Counted from the first letter of the stretch, positions 10,600 to 22,907 are shown. The stretch: 64,000 bases of DNA from Isochrysis galbana (GCA_018136815.1 CM030937.1:628553-692552), one strand, 5' to 3'. The notes: a model not told the origin generated them from the letters alone. Numbers and translations are program-made.

Positions 10600-10795
10600 G
10601 ATAAAAGAAAATATCTGAAGATGATTCAGGGCTACACACCTACTATCCTAAGTAAGGCACCCCTTTTCATATCCTGACAACGCCCTTTTTCTTCCCTTCC
10701 CTCAACCTCCTCCCTTTCCCCCCATCATTCCTTCGTTTTCGGTATCCGGGGTACGGCGTACGGCCCAGGTGCGCTACCATGAACCTGGTTCGGAG
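10600..10795 (-). mobile_element. Family C SINE-like copy
   Basis: Reverse-oriented copy of the element at 49706-49971. On its sense strand it ends GTGTAGCCCTGAATCATCTT then CAGATATTTTCTTTTA, and upstream it matches a stretch beginning AACCAGG and running through CCCCGGATACCG. Short tails of the same family, also reversed, lie at about 9905-9960 and 49650-49690. No coding capacity. Confidence 0.6.
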
Positions 10796-10819
10796 TGCGA
10801 GTTCCGGGCAGGCATTTTG

Positions 10820-11515
10820 GGTGTTTGATGAGCTCTATTCCTGATAGCAGATACATAATTGGCGGCTTTTACAGGGTAGAATTCGATAACTTCTCGTTCT
10901 CGTTCCACCACGTGCCAGTCATCGAGAAAGAACTCTGAACAAGTTCGCGACCCTCGTGAGAGGCCTTGAACCCTCAGGCGAGGACTCGAAAGCACGAACG
11001 AGCAAAGCTTCCCAACCAAGGGAGGAAGCCGAAAATCAAGACCGCACAAGACCTTGGCGGCCCGATCGTTTGATCTTTACAATAAACGAAAAAGGCATTC
11101 CTCGCGATGAGCACGAACCTCGCCCTGGTGGCGCAAGCGCTCAACATGACCGAACGACTCGCCTAATCACAACAATGTCCCATATCCTAGCACCCGCCGA
11201 GCCCACAGCAACCCGAACCCCTAACCTACCAACGCGGCCACAATACCCGGCAAAACGACAAACATGACCGAACGACCGAACACGTGACAGCCGATAGCCT
11301 GATGGCGCAGGAGGAAGAGGGGAACTAGACCATAGGGGATCGGTACAATCCGCCTGCCTCTAGCCCCTAGCTCTAGAAGCCCCATCCACCGAGCCTCTAA
11401 GTATAGCACGAAGGGACGGGCCGCAAGCCGAGTGGTTATGCCGGCGCGTGCCTGCAAACTGCAAAGTAGAAATGCAAGGCCGAGCGCGCAGCGAGACTTT
11501 AAGAAGTTTTTGTTC
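10820..11515 (+). mobile_element. LINE 3' end, diverged copy
   Basis: Plus-strand remnant of the same LINE C-terminal region as in the element at 2896-4482: FYRVEFDNFSF...HHVPVIEKEL and RTSKASQPREEAENQD line up with FYRVEFDQYSFHHVPVIERT and RTNKASQGRKPKIKTS. After the coding remnant comes a related 3' untranslated region ending CGAGACTTTAAGAAG-TTTTTG at about 11495-11507. Stops and frameshifts show that it is inactive and older than the copy at 2896. Confidence 0.75.
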
Positions 11516-12069
11516 AATTAAAAGAATGAACACATCACATGTTGCATAATGCGGCCGTAGTGCTAGGTGGCTACGACACACGGGGGGACCGACACGGATC
11601 CGAACAAAACTAGGGTCGACACAACGAGAAGACACGTAAGATATACGGGGGGCGCGATGCGGCGCCAAAGAGGTGCGGGCACACACGGCGCGAACGCATA
11701 TTGGGTCGCCACGTGTGTGGCCCAGGTGCGGCCAGTGTGGAGGGCGCGCAGCCGGGCCGCGCGTGCGCAAATAGCACGTACGTCGCGAGATTTGGACTAG
11801 AAGATGCGGGTTTGATGCGCTGGCGCAAGTGCGAGAGAGGGGGGCGACGTCTCCAAGGGTGTCAGGTGGGGGCGGCATCTCGCGTCCCACGGCTCGCGCG
11901 TGGTGAGTTACACGCTCGAGGGCTAGAATATCGCTGTGTACAAGGTGGACTGCCCACGTTGCCGCAAGGTCGGACTGCGGCGTCACGCCGTCGGCGCACC
12001 CGGGTGTCCGGCGTGCCCTTTTCGAGGGAGACAGCCCTCATCATGAGGCGCGCTATGCGACGGGGGCAC
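11516..12069. other. Intergenic, nothing recognised
   Basis: GC-rich spacer between the LINE tail and the DXS stop codon. It has long open frames on several strands, as expected from composition, but no motif I recognise. Part of it must be the DXS 3' untranslated region. Confidence 0.4.
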
Positions 12070-14965
12070 TCATGCGATTGTGGGCTCCTCGTCGACGAGC
12101 GCGGACGAGCGAATCTTCATCTCCTTGCCGAGCAACCGCATCGCCGTGGCCTCGATGAAACGCTGCGAGAGGCCAGCCTCCTCATACTGCTCACCCATCG
12201 AGCCTGCCTCAATGTACTTGTCGGGAAGAACCATCGGACGCACCTTGAGCTTGCCGTCATCAAGATAGCCGCCGAGGGCGAGGAAGTGGAGGACATGATC
12301 ACCAAAACCACCGATGGACCCCTCCTCGCACGTGATGAGCACCTCGTGCTCGGCGGCGAGCTGCACGACGAGCTCCGTGTCAAGCGGCTTCATCCACCGC
12401 GCGTCGGCAACAGTGACGCCGACCTCCTCATCAACCGTCTCGATGTGGCGCGCCGCTTGCACAGACTCCGCCAGGCGAGTACCGAAAGAGAGGATGGCCA
12501 CCTTGCGCTTGGCGCCTTCACGCGCCTTGCGCATGATGCGGCCCTTGCCTAGCGGCAGCGCGACGCCCTTCTCAGGGTAGGCGTCGAGGCCATACCCGAA
12601 GAGGTCGTTGAGGACGTCGAGGCCGAGCGCAGAGCCACGCGGGTAGCGCAGGGCTGATGGCTTGTCATCGAGCTCGTACACGGTCTGCACCATGTTCTTC
12701 AGCTCCACCTCGTCAGAGGGCGAGCAGATAACCATGCCCGGAATGCACCCAATGTATGCCAGGTCGAACGACCCGTGGTGTGTGGGGCCGTCGTTGCCGA
12801 CAAGACCAGCGCGGTCGAGGATGAAGCGAACAGGTAGCTTCTGCAACGCCACGTCGTGGATGAGCTGATCATAGGCGCGCTGCATGAAGGTCGAGTAGAT
12901 GGCGCAGAAAGGCTTGATGCCCTCGACCGCCAAGCCGGCAGCAAATGTGACGGCATGCTGCTCAGCGATGCCGACGTCAAAAGTGCGCTTGGGAAAGCGC
13001 TTACCGAACTTGTCTACACCTGTGCCACCAGGCATGGCAGCGGTAATGGCGACAACCGAACGGTCAGTGGCGGCGATGTCAATGAGCGAGTCGGCGAAGA
13101 CAGACGTGTAGGACGGCGTCTTGGCGGGCGTGGTCAGCTTCTTGCCGGTAGCCACATCAAACTTGGGCACGCCGTGGTACTTATCCGAGGCCTGCTCGGC
13201 AGGTGGGTAGCCCTTGCCCTTGTCAGTCTTGATGTGAAGCAGCACAGGCTGCTTGCCACCACGGTCGCGGATGTTCTCCAGGATGGGCACAAGGTTGTCG
13301 AGGTCGTGCCCATCGACAGGCCCGATGTAGTAGAATCCGAGCTCCTCAAAGAGCGTCCCACCAGAGACCATGCCGCGGGCATACTCGTCAATCTTGGCAT
13401 TAGCCTGCTGGATCTCCGAGGGGAAGAGCTTGTTGATGCTCTTCGCGATGTCGCGGAAGTCTTGGAAGGGCTTGGAGGCGATCAGGCGCGAGGTGTATGC
13501 CGAGAGCGAGCCGGCGGGCACCGTCCCACCAGCGGAGGGCGTGCCAGTCGGCAATGAAACCTGCTCGTTGTCGTTGTAGATAACGACGATGCGCGAGTTC
13601 AGGTACGCGGCGTTGTTCATTGCCTCATAAGCCATACCGCCTGTGATGGCGCCATCGCCGATGACGGCGATGGAGGTGCGCACCTTGTCGAGGCCCTGCA
13701 GTTCATGCGCAACGGCCATGCCGAGTGCCGCCGAGATGGACGTGGTCGAGTGACCAGCGCCGAAGATGTCGTACTCGGACTCGGCACGCTTGGCGAACCC
13801 AGAGATGCCACCGTTTTGGCGGAGCGTCGGCATGCGGTGGCGCCGGCCTGTCAGGATCTTGTGCGGATAGACCTGATGCGAGACGTCGAAGATGACCGGG
13901 TCCTCCGGCGTGTTGAAGACGTAGTGTAGCGCAACCTGCGCAATGTTGGTCGCAGCATGATCCGGTTGCGCATGGGGGCTGACGAGTCGGTGCGAGGCAG
14001 GGCTGCGGGGCGCGAGCCGGGGCGGCTCAACTACGAGTAACGCACGCGTGTTGGGCCTTGCAGCCGCACACAGGTCAGCCTCATGTCCCCGCCCGGGCCC
14101 AGCCACCTGTCCCCGCCCGGGCCCAATGAACATCCCAGATGGTTCGCAGGCGATTGCATACCGTGAGTTCGACGACGCCGAGCGAGGAGCCCAGGTGCCC
14201 TCCCGTCTTGGAAACAGCGTTGATTGTCTCCCACCGCAGCTCGTGTGAGAGCTGCTTGAGCTCAGCGAGCGAGAAGCCCTTGAGGTCCTTGGGTAGGCTC
14301 ACCTGGAAAGGCGAGGCCGGGGGAGAGCGTGAGCAGCGGCCGGGATGAGGTCAGGCAACAGAGAAGAGCGGCGCATGGGGCCATGAGATAGAGCTGTCCC
14401 GAGCAGATTGCGATTAGCGAGCCCGCCGCTCCCCGGAGGTGCTCCCAGCTGGAAGAGGGCCTCAAGGGAAAACGCACACGAGCACTGCGCCTATGCGCAG
14501 CCGTCGTGCCGTTGAAGCAGGCAATGCCCGCCTCTGTCGCACGAGAGCATGCGTGCCTCTTAGGGCCATCGGCTTGTCTCAGTGTGCGGTGTGTGCCCCA
14601 TCCGAAATGCTACACTTCGCCCAGCCCGCACCCACCCCTCCCCCCTCATTCCCAACCTTAACCGACATGCCTCTCCCTTCCATGGCCTCTTGCTTCCTCC
14701 ACCACCCTTGTCCCTTGCTCCCCTCCACCTGCCTCTTCCCCCCCCCCCCTCCCGCCCCCTCCCCTCCCCCTCTCCCCTTCCCTCCCGGCCTCTCTCTCAC
14801 CTGATCGAGCAGCGGCGTTGAGCGAGGGCCTTGGTAGGGCGGACCGGCGCTCGCCGACATGGTGGGGCTCGACGTCCTCCGCCCGCCCGCTGGGCCCACC
14901 ACAAGCGCGTACGCCCCCGCATCCAGACCGAGGCCGAGCGCCAGCAAAGTGCTCAGCCGCCCCAT
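12070..14965 (-). CDS. DXS: 1-deoxy-D-xylulose-5-phosphate synthase, plastid precursor
   Basis: First enzyme of the plastid MEP pathway: joins pyruvate and glyceraldehyde 3-phosphate with thiamine diphosphate, releasing CO2. Exons 14965-14801, 14302-14162 and 13935-12070 join in phase 0 at both introns and give 723 residues, a normal length for an algal or plant precursor. Exon 1 supplies a hydrophobic signal sequence ([11 protein letters not shown]) with a transit-like stretch and ends TPLLDQ; exon 2 carries [17 protein letters not shown]; exon 3 opens [12 protein letters not shown]. Marks in exon 3 include [16 protein letters not shown], the thiamine-diphosphate motif [17 protein letters not shown] with [39 protein letters not shown] and the final transketolase C domain. 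A GA tract directly precedes the ATG on the coding strand. Confidence 0.95.
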
Positions 14966-15425
14966 CTCTCTCTCTCTCTCTCTCTCCTCTCTCTCCCTCT
15001 CCTTCTCTCTTCCTCCGCTTCTCTCTCGCACGCAAGGAGAGAAAGTGCGAGAATCTCTGCCTTCTCGGTGATTTTATATCTTAAACGAGACTATCTCCGG
15101 TGAGGCTCGAGAAGCAGAGGGGGGAGAGAGGCCGCAGGCCCCCGCAGGGGGATCTCACCCCCCCCCCCCCCTCTCTCTCACCCCCAGCATCCACCCGTTC
15201 ACCCTCGGCCAGAACTCATAGGAAACGGTCTCGTTTATTAGATACACAGCGAGCCCCATCGGAACAACTTTGCGAGCTCGAGGGGACGGCGGGGGGAGGA
15301 GGAGAGGGGCGCTGTGTGTGTGGGGGGGGGGCTCACTCCAGATTTCCTCGGTGTAATTATCCAAATCGGCCGGAAAATGGGTGAGAGAACGGCTCGCGGG
15401 GACAAAGGTCGATGTGGGAGAGCGC

Positions 15426-15475
<50 letters not shown>

Positions 15476-15480
15476 ACAAT
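14966..15480. promoter_or_regulatory. Purine/pyrimidine tracts upstream of DXS
   Basis: CT dinucleotide runs at about 14966-15040 and 15429-15475 and C runs at 15158-15171 (plus strand). For DXS the coding strand is GA-rich right up to the start codon. The second CT run may serve an unidentified rightward transcript. No core promoter element is identified. Confidence 0.4.
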
Positions 15481-15556
15481 CATTTGGCCTCTCCAGCTGC
15501 AGGTCCCCCTCCCTCCCTCTCCAGACGCCCCGCTGCTTCCCACAACTGAATAATCA

Positions 15557-17200
15557 ATGTCCACAATTCCATCAACGGTCCCTACTCACCGATGTGCACT
15601 GCACATCCTGCTGATGCTCTCGCCACGCTCATTTCTTCCCCCTCCGGGCCTCTTCTCTAACGTGCACGGGGGGGCGCCACCCGCACCACTTCCCCTCGCC
15701 CGCCTGAGGCGGCTCCCCAAACCGCCCCCCCCCTCCCCCTTCTTACCGTTAAAACCACGCCACCACGCTCCCCCCTGCATCCACAGAAGCTTCGTAGAAG
15801 CTTCTTCGCCAAGAGAAGCCCTCGTGGCGCCTCACGGCTTCCACCGCCGGCAGCTTCACCGGGGTTTCCCCCCTCCCCCCCATTGTCAGGTGTGGGGCGT
15901 TAGAACTTATAGCGTCGCAGGGAGACGTCACGACGTCACTGGCCAATGGGCTCCGCGGATGGCTGATTTCGACGAGGTGTCGGCGCGCGGCCTGCCCGAT
16001 TGGCGTGACTGTCCGGGTGGCCCTTGTGTATTGGGCGTCTGGCGTCTGGCGGGGGCCCATCTGGATGGATCGTCGAAAACGCACACGCACAACGCCTGGC
16101 ATCAGTTCGAAGCCTAGATGGGAGAAACGTATTCACCGTTTTTCTACGAAGGCGAAAAACAGGCCGTTTTTGCCGTTTTTGCAAGCCCTTCCGTTTATGT
16201 CTCCGTTTTTGAATGGCAACGCGAGCACTCATGCACCATGCGCTGAGCGCGAGCATATGTGGGCGCTTACGCGTGCGTGGAAAGAAAGAGAGGAGGAGGA
16301 GGGAGGGGAGAGAGGGGGGAGGGGGAGGGAGGGGGGAGGGGGTGTAGAATCAAGCCGAAGCTTGATCGTGGCAAGTCTCAGCGGGGCTAGGGCATGAGTG
16401 AAGAGAAGTCTTGAGAGAGCGGGGGAAAGGGCGCGCTACATCGCGACGACGACCCACGAGACACCACCCCACATCACTCACTCACCAACAAGAAAACTCC
16501 GAAAACTAACGCAACATCGCACAAACAAACCAACAACCAACGAAACAGATAAGGACAAAGGAACACAAATGCGGCGTGCAATGCGGCGGAGCTTCGAGGT
16601 AACTCATCGGCAAAAACAAAACTCACTCAATTTTCTCACACACTACACATTGATAGAAGCACCGCATCCGCCTAGAGTACATAAAATACTCTGGATGCGA
16701 CACCCCCCGACTTAAGTCGAGCGTCCACGCGAGTTATGGGGTGATCAAGCCCAAAACAAGCATGAATGAACGAACAAAAGCCAAAACATCGAAACAAACA
16801 CGACTGACGACTGAAAGTGAATGAAAGTGTGTGACCCCTTGTCTCAGCCCCCAAAGAGCGTGCACTCTCAGTGGGTTCAACCAAACGCGATCGCGTAGGT
16901 TTGAACACAAGTCTCAATCGGGGTGCACGTCCGGACGAAGCAGGCACACACACAATCACACTCGAACAAACGAATCAACACTCACGACTGCAACGAATGG
17001 AATGAAGCAAATGAATGAAGCGAGGAAGCCAACGAATCAAACAAGGGCCCAAACTTCTTACAATTTCCTTGCGTGGCCTAGAACTAGAACTCGGAACGTG
17101 TTTAAGAGCCTGGAGACGTCGAGCAGGAATCTCACACTTTGTAGCATCATACGCAGAGCAATATCAAAACGAGAATAATCGAGAATCGAGGGGCCAAGTC
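15557..17200. other. Unassigned region
   Basis: A 186-codon frame is open from ATG 15557 to 16117, but its Pro/His/Arg-rich composition and lack of similarity make it doubtful. Bases 15955-16025 resemble part of the 203-bp satellite at 23565 (shared core GATTGGCGTGACTG). From 16260 there is a G/A-rich patch, then 16400-17200 is unusually rich in CAA and GAA strings with no frame I can support. Confidence 0.3.
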
Positions 17201-17204
17201 TTTC

Positions 17205-17652
17205 ATGGATGAGTACTACAAGAAGCATCCCGATGAGATCGGCAGCAGTGTGGATCTCGAGACTGTGGCCCATCGATGGGAGGTTGTTGAGGTTTGCTTG
17301 GAGAGTGGTATCCCACTCGATCGGGTGAGAGGGCGTCTGCGGAAGCTTCTCGAGAAAGGTGGGAGGTCGCTGACAGATCCCTCGAATCTGAAGACATACA
17401 TTCCTAAGATTGAGACCAAGGAGTGAGAGCGCCTGCAAGAGGAGATGTGTGGGCACTTTGTGACCGTCATCTTTGATGGCACCACACGTCTGGGCGAAGC
17501 TATGAGTATGTGCGGCCGGTTCATTGACGCAGACTTCAGCGCAGTCAGCACGCGCCTGCTCAGCATGAATACGGTGGAGAAGCACACAGATGGGGCAGGA
17601 CTTTTTCGTCACATCTCCAGCACCATGCGCAAGATCAATCTCGATCCAGAGT
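17205..17652 (+). mobile_element. hAT-like transposase fragment
   Basis: Two blocks in one frame, separated by a single TGA (17425), read VEVCLESGIPLDRVRGRLRK..LEKGGRSLTDPSNLKTYIPKI and then EMCGHFVTVIFDGTTRLGEA. The FDGTTRLGEA stretch with the preceding SGIPL..LR.LLE block is typical of a hAT-related transposase family found in animals and protists (the N-terminal side of the RNase H fold). The first RNase-H-like aspartate may be the D of FDGTT. Right after this the fragment is cut by a family A tail. The opposite strand is also open, but only this strand has recognisable motifs. Confidence 0.6.
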
Positions 17653-17654
17653 CT

Positions 17655-18085
17655 CTTCCAACTACCAACAACCCAAGAAGCACAACCCCCCTCGCCCTCT
17701 TTTTCAAGCACCAATAATTTCGACTCAAGACAAGAGGGAGGACACGTCTTGAGGCGGCGTCGCTGCCCATGCCTAGCGCAAGGGTATAGCGCCCCCACTC
17801 AGACATCTCCTTCCTCACAGCTCCTCTCTGAGGAGTTGCTCCTCTCCCTCCCATTAGGCCCCCTTGCCTGCGAGACCAGAACAGGATCCTGGCGTGGGGG
17901 GCTGTTTGAGTGTGGAGGGAGGGGTGCTACAGCTAGCGCAGGTAGAAAGCTAGTGAAGAGCTGGGTGGCATAAGGGGGAAGGGTGCTTGCGCTTGCCGTG
18001 GCAGGGAGTCCTGTCTTGAGTTAGCGCTAGTTCCGTTCCTTTGCCGCGCCGCGACCCATAAAAATTTGTTAAAAATTTAATCTGC
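17655..18085 (+). mobile_element. Family A retroposon, 5'-truncated copy
   Basis: The 3' 430 bp of the family A element: CCAACTACCAACAACCCAAG onward, the conserved frame QEGGHVLRRRRCPCLAQGYS through KLVKSWVA-stop (stop at about 17973), then the tail CGCGACCCATAAAAATTTGT and an A/T-rich end. 5' truncation is typical of target-primed reverse transcription. It interrupts the hAT-like transposase fragment at 17205. Confidence 0.85.
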
Positions 18086-18613
18086 TACTGCCGCAACAAC
18101 CTCTGCCACTGCCTGCGTGTCGTCGCACGCGGGGCACTGCCGGTGTCTTTGCACTTCCTGTCCCACGGTGCGCTCAACGATGAGCGCATGCAGCTCATCG
18201 TGTGCGTCTCACCCTCCTCATCCCCCGTGGCACCGGACCGGGAACAGAGTCGTCGACATCAGGCGCGAGGCCTGCATCGCCGAACTCGCCGGGGTCGTAC
18301 CCAGCACAGTGCACAGTACACCTCAGTGGTCTCTCGATGGGGCAGAGAGGGGCCTGTGAGGGAGCGCGTGCCCACATGCCTCCTGCTCATGAGCCCTCAC
18401 GGTTGCAGTCCGTCGCCTCGCTTCGACTCTATTACCTAAACGGAATATTTTTCGTAATACTGGAAGCGCCAATATTGGAGCTGCACTTTTTTTGCCCCTT
18501 TGCTCATCTATTCGCGTGTAGATGGCCGACTATATGGAATGTAGGCCCACCCAGCTGTGACGAAGGATGTCCCTGAGACTCCCCTGAGAGCTGGGGGGCT
18601 GGGGTTGATGCTG

Positions 18614-18771
18614 TAGGGAGCGGTTGAGACTTTTCGAGGCGGAAGCGCCAAATTGGCGCTTCGGCAGTAAGGAGTTAAAAGTTTTTTACCGCTTTACTTT
18701 GATGTATTTCCTCGATCCTGACTTTTTGATTTTTATACCTTTAGAAGTTAAAATAGTGTTTGACCGCCCTA
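18614..18771 (+). mobile_element. Possible 158-bp hAT-like MITE
   Basis: Starts TAGGGAGCGGTTGAGAC and ends GTGTTTGACCGCCCTA, imperfect inverted ends. The inside holds an almost perfect palindrome, GAAGCGCCAA-A-TTGGCGCTTC, at 18642-18662. The same right end (GTTTGACCGCCCTA) recurs at 44748-44761 and 56580-56593 and its reverse at 60022. No 8-bp duplication is seen here, so boundaries are tentative. Confidence 0.4.
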
Positions 18772-18824
18772 CTTATGTTCTCCGGACGGGATTTTGGAAG
18801 TCCCCCCCCTCCCCCCCCTTCCCT

Positions 18825-18835
18825 CCCTCCCTCCC

Positions 18836-18881
<46 letters not shown>

Positions 18882-18954
18882 TCTCTCCCTCTCTCTCTCT
18901 CTCCCTCTCTCTCCCTCTCTCTCTCGCCCTCTCTCTCTCTCTCTCTCTCTCCCT

Positions 18955-19009
<55 letters not shown>

Positions 19010-19353
19010 CTCTCACGTCTCACTCGTCTCTCCTCCTAATGATTTTCAAACTCCCAAGTATTGGAGCCGGTGTAGGGAGTCTGCTCCTTCGAGAGAGAGA
19101 TAGAGGGGGGGGAGAGAGGGGGGGAGAGAGGGGGGGCGGGAAGGACAGAAAGAGAGAGAGAGCAAGAGATGAGAGCGATAGAGAGCGGGAGGGAGCGAGA
19201 GCAAGAGTGAGAGAAGGAGAGATGAGACAGAGATGAGAGAGAGAGAGAGGGATGAGACAGAGAGAGAGAGAGAAAGGGAGATGAGATAGACAGATGAGAC
19301 ACACACCCAAATACAGAGAGAGAGAGAGAGAGAGAGATGGAGGGAGAGAGAGG

Positions 19354-19404
<51 letters not shown>

Positions 19405-19457
19405 CCGCCGCTTCCCCCCTTCCCCCCCCCCCCCCCGGCTCTCTCCCCCCCCCCCCC
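18825..19457. repeat. (CT)n then (GA)n then C run before KH gene
   Basis: About 185 bp of CT-rich repeat (18827-19011), a 75-bp spacer, about 315 bp of GA-rich repeat (19088-19402), then two C runs that end at the ATG of the KH gene. CT followed by GA is an inverted arrangement that could fold as a long imperfect hairpin or form triplex DNA. It lies exactly where promoter and leader should be. Confidence 0.7.
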
Positions 19458-21521
19458 ATGGCCTCCCCTCCCCTCTCTAGCGGCAAGCGGAAGGCGGAAG
19501 AGCTGGAGGCAGAGCTCGAGGATGCCCATGTGTCGGCTGCGGCGCTGCTTGACGCCGCCTACCGCCCCTTCCCCTCGCCCCTCTCGCTCCCCTCCACCCC
19601 CTCGCTCCCCCCTCCCTCCCTCCCTCCCTCCGCCTGTCTCTCCCTCCCTCCCGCCTCCCTTCCTCCCGCCTCATCCCGCTCGCTCGCTCCCTCGTCTCTC
19701 CCGTCCGCCTCTACTTGGGCCGAGCAGCCGCCGCACGTCACACAGAGCTACACTAGAGACAAGGTTGGCCGCATCATCGGCCCCGGCGGATCCAACATCA
19801 CAGTCATCAGAAAGGAGTCTGGCGCGAGGATCAAGATTGACTCGGCGTGCGTGGCAGGGCAGCAGCAGGTAAAACTCCCGCCGCTGATTGTGCGCCTGCT
19901 GTCAGGAGGGAGGGGTTCACTCTTTCCATGTCTGTATTTCACTGCGTCGCTCCACAAGACATCTAGAACCCATCGCCCCATTTGAGTCTATCCATCGATG
20001 GATTTACCCCTCCATGTGCCTAAGGTGACCTACTCGGGCTCGGACGCGGAAATTCAGGCGGCGATGGCGATGGTCGACCAGCTGCTCGCGTCGCCCGAGC
20101 CGTCCGCTGCTGGCCACGCTGAGCGCACCGAGCTCAAGCAGGAGCTTGATAAAGAGATGGCCGGAAAAATCATTGGACAGGGGGGCGCCACGATCAGGAG
20201 CATCCGCGAGAGGTCGGGAGCGTACATCAAGATCGGCAGCGAGAAAGCGGGCGACTCGGAGACGCAGACCATGACCGTTGGTGGCACGCAGGAGCAGGTC
20301 GCCGCCGCGCTCGCGCTGGTCAATGAGGCGCTGCAGCGCCCTTCGCTTGGCGGTGCAAACGCTGAGCCGCCAGTGCTGTCCGAGGTGTCACACCTGCTGC
20401 CGCAGGCCGTCGCCGCCAAGGTGATTGGGCCCGGTGGGGCCAACGTCATGCGTGTGCGCGAGGCCACTGGTGCTAGGGTCAAGATTGACGGCGTGCGCCA
20501 CGATGAACACGGCAACCAGTTCCAGCAGCTACACCTGTCGGGGCACGAAAGCCAGGTTTCCGCCGCGCTTCGGCTAATCAATGAAATAATCACCGCCGAC
20601 GCGCCCGCGCCCGAGAAGCGCGCGATGGCGCCAGCACCCGCGCGCGGCGGCGATCAAACTGTCAAGTGTCAGGTGCCCATCGGCACTGCTGGCCGCATCA
20701 TTGGGCCAAAGGGGGCCACAGTGCGTATGATCCGCGAGCAGTCCGGTGCGCGCATCAAGATTCATACCACTAGCGTGCGAGCCAAGACGCAGGCCGTTGA
20801 GATCACCGGCCCAGAGAACGGCTGTCGGATCGCCTACAAGATGGTGATGGACATAGCGTCGGCACCGCCCGGTGCGCCGCCACCGCTGCCACTCCCGCCG
20901 TCCAAGGCGAGGCCCAAAGCACAGCCGCCTCCGCATGGCCGGACGTCGGCAAAGCAGCATTTCGCTCGGCCCTCGCAGCAACAGCAGGCCAGTCATCAGC
21001 AGACGCAGGCGTATCCCTACGCGGCACCAGGCCTGCAATCCCAGGCTCCTTCAACATACGGATATGGCGCCAACGGCTCCGGGTGGTCTGCGCAGCCCAC
21101 TAGCTACGCCGCCTCCCCTGCGTACATTGGCCACACTCACCCGTTGGCTCCCAATGGGTACGGCGCAGTGCAAGCGCAGCAAGGATACCACGTGGGCGCG
21201 TCGTCTCCTCAGACGTATGCGACGCAGCACACGCAGCACACTAGTGCGATGCCCGCCTCGCAGCATATGCTACTCGGCCAGCCCTCAAGCCATCACCAAC
21301 AGGCGGCGCGGCCAACGGCTTCAAACCAATGCGGGTATGTTGGACAAGGGGGACTGCACCCCCAAGGAACCGACGGCGGCATTGATTGCGGTAACTACTC
21401 TCCCGGCCTGCATGCGGGCATGGCTGCGGTGCTCTCTGGCAACCTTCCTCCAGACCTAGCCTCCATGATTCTTGCTGCCCATCAGCACTGCGCGGCGCCG
21501 TCGCACGCTAACTTACAGTAG
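19458..21521 (+). CDS. Four-KH-domain RNA/ssDNA-binding protein (FUBP/KHSRP-like)
   Basis: Nucleic-acid binding protein, probably acting in transcript processing, stability or transcription. Exons 19458-19868 and 20025-21521 join in phase 0 (donor CAG|GTAAAA, acceptor CTAAG|GTGACC) inside the first KH domain and restore its ACVAGQQQ-VTYSGSDAEIQAAM end. The protein has 635 residues. KH domains at about 93-155, 173-243, 257-325 and 348-413 have intact GxxG loops: GPGG, GQGG, GPGG and GPKG. An N-terminal basic/acidic helix and a Ser/Pro linker (residues 38-85, coded by CT-rich DNA) precede them; the C-terminal 220 residues are Gln/His/Ala/Tyr-rich low complexity. Four tandem KH domains with a disordered C-terminus resemble FUBP/KHSRP; PCBP-type proteins usually have three. 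Confidence 0.88.
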
Positions 21522-22905
21522 AACGAATGTCGTAGACACTGTCTCACACATGCTAACGTACTGGCTTTGTTGCGCTGTGGCGGCCAATCCTGCCCCAGCA
21601 TGGGCGATGGCACATTTTGCCGAGGCATCCGCGCACATGCATAAGTGGATGCCTCCAAACGGGTTCTGCGCCAGCGGCTCTCGGAGGGCTGCCTACCTTT
21701 GTGCGCGCCTACCCTCCAAAGTTACTCTCTTGATAGCCGTCTGATGACCCATCAAGCGATCGGAGGTGACGGGACACTGTAGTTCTTGTGCTCTTACTCA
21801 TACTGACGTTGTTTGACGAGCTCGCACGTGCGCGTGTCAGCGCTTCTGCAGCGCTCCACTGTTATGGCGTGCTGCTCCTCCCCTTCGAGTTGACCATTCG
21901 TCCACATTCGCCTCGGTTTATCACCCAACGTGGCAGCCGCCCGCGCCTCTCCTTCAGATTCCGCCGGCTGTCCTCGCTGTGCCTTGTGTTCCCGTCTTGT
22001 GCTTCGTGATACCCCTCGCCCCGCGACCATCTCGCTCATCCGTTGCCCCTTTGGCCATTGCAACTTTGTGCACCGCCTGTGGTATGTTTCTTTGAACCCT
22101 GCCGCCACTCGTCGTAACGTCACGTACCCATCGCAATGGTATCGTCGCAATCTCCATTTTCCACGAAGTGCGCTTTGATGGACTGTTGATGCACTACAAC
22201 CTGCTCTGCGTTGTGTGCCGTGCCCTCTCGTTGAAGTGCTTGCATTGGAACAAAGTTGCACACCTCTCGCCACGTCCATGAATGACGGACGCGTCCATCG
22301 AGCTCCGCCGCCGATTGCGCGCGTGATGAAAGAGGCTCGCTCGATTCACGCCATACCTGCTTGCCCCACCTTAGACTAAGCGGTGGCGATTTTAGTGTGC
22401 TTACGCCAATCTCATCCTCTTGTACCAACTACTATGAATACCACGTACTTAACTGTACAAGTGACCCCAACAATCATTGTATTCACGTGTGTGCAAGTAT
22501 GAAGACTGATAGATTATGAAAGTGGCTGTGCGTTGTGCGATGGTTATTGGTTGGTTAGCGTCGCTAGATGTTCGCCCCCAAGGGAGTTTGAAAACGCGTT
22601 TGCGTCGGCGGTGGCGTGAGGGTGAGGGATGATAATAAAATATCTAAGCGTTATACGTTATAGTACCACTACCGTGTGACTATACATTAAAGCCCCCTTT
22701 ATCGGACATCACTTGCTAATTAAGAAAAAAATCTTAAAAAACTAGCCGCTGCTTGCACGGCGCGGAGCAGATTGCTAGTGATGCTCCTATCTAATAAGAT
22801 AATCTATCTGAGCATTAGTACCACTACTCTCACTAGCCCGGCACTAACACGACAGCCCTCAGCGCACCTGCCTGTACACCTTGGCGCGTGCTGTTGTCAC
22901 ATTAA
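21522..22905. other. Intergenic with short dispersed repeats
   Basis: 3' flank of the KH gene. No supported gene. Two reverse-oriented copies of a short dispersed repeat (family E, sense core GTAGTGGTACTAA-GCTCAG, then a T/A-rich end) lie at about 22626-22670 and 22780-22850; other copies are at 28440 and 56803. Confidence 0.45.
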
Positions 22906-22907
22906 TT

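Noticed and set aside
11701-13557. Long plus-strand frames opposite DXS
   Set aside because: They are antisense to a well-supported exon. High GC3 creates long antisense open frames.
15557-16117. 186-codon gene starting after a CT tract
   Set aside because: Low-complexity composition, partial similarity to non-coding satellite DNA, and no domain; left as unassigned.
17058-17798. 246-codon frame on the minus strand
   Set aside because: It overlaps the plus-strand transposase relic with recognisable motifs and a family A tail; no domain on the minus strand. It is a shadow.
18741-19529. Many long Ser/Leu/Pro or Arg/Glu reading frames on both strands
   Set aside because: They are translations of (CT)n and (GA)n repeats, which are open in all frames by composition. 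The same applies to 25432-25836, 35880-36880 and 9099-9595.
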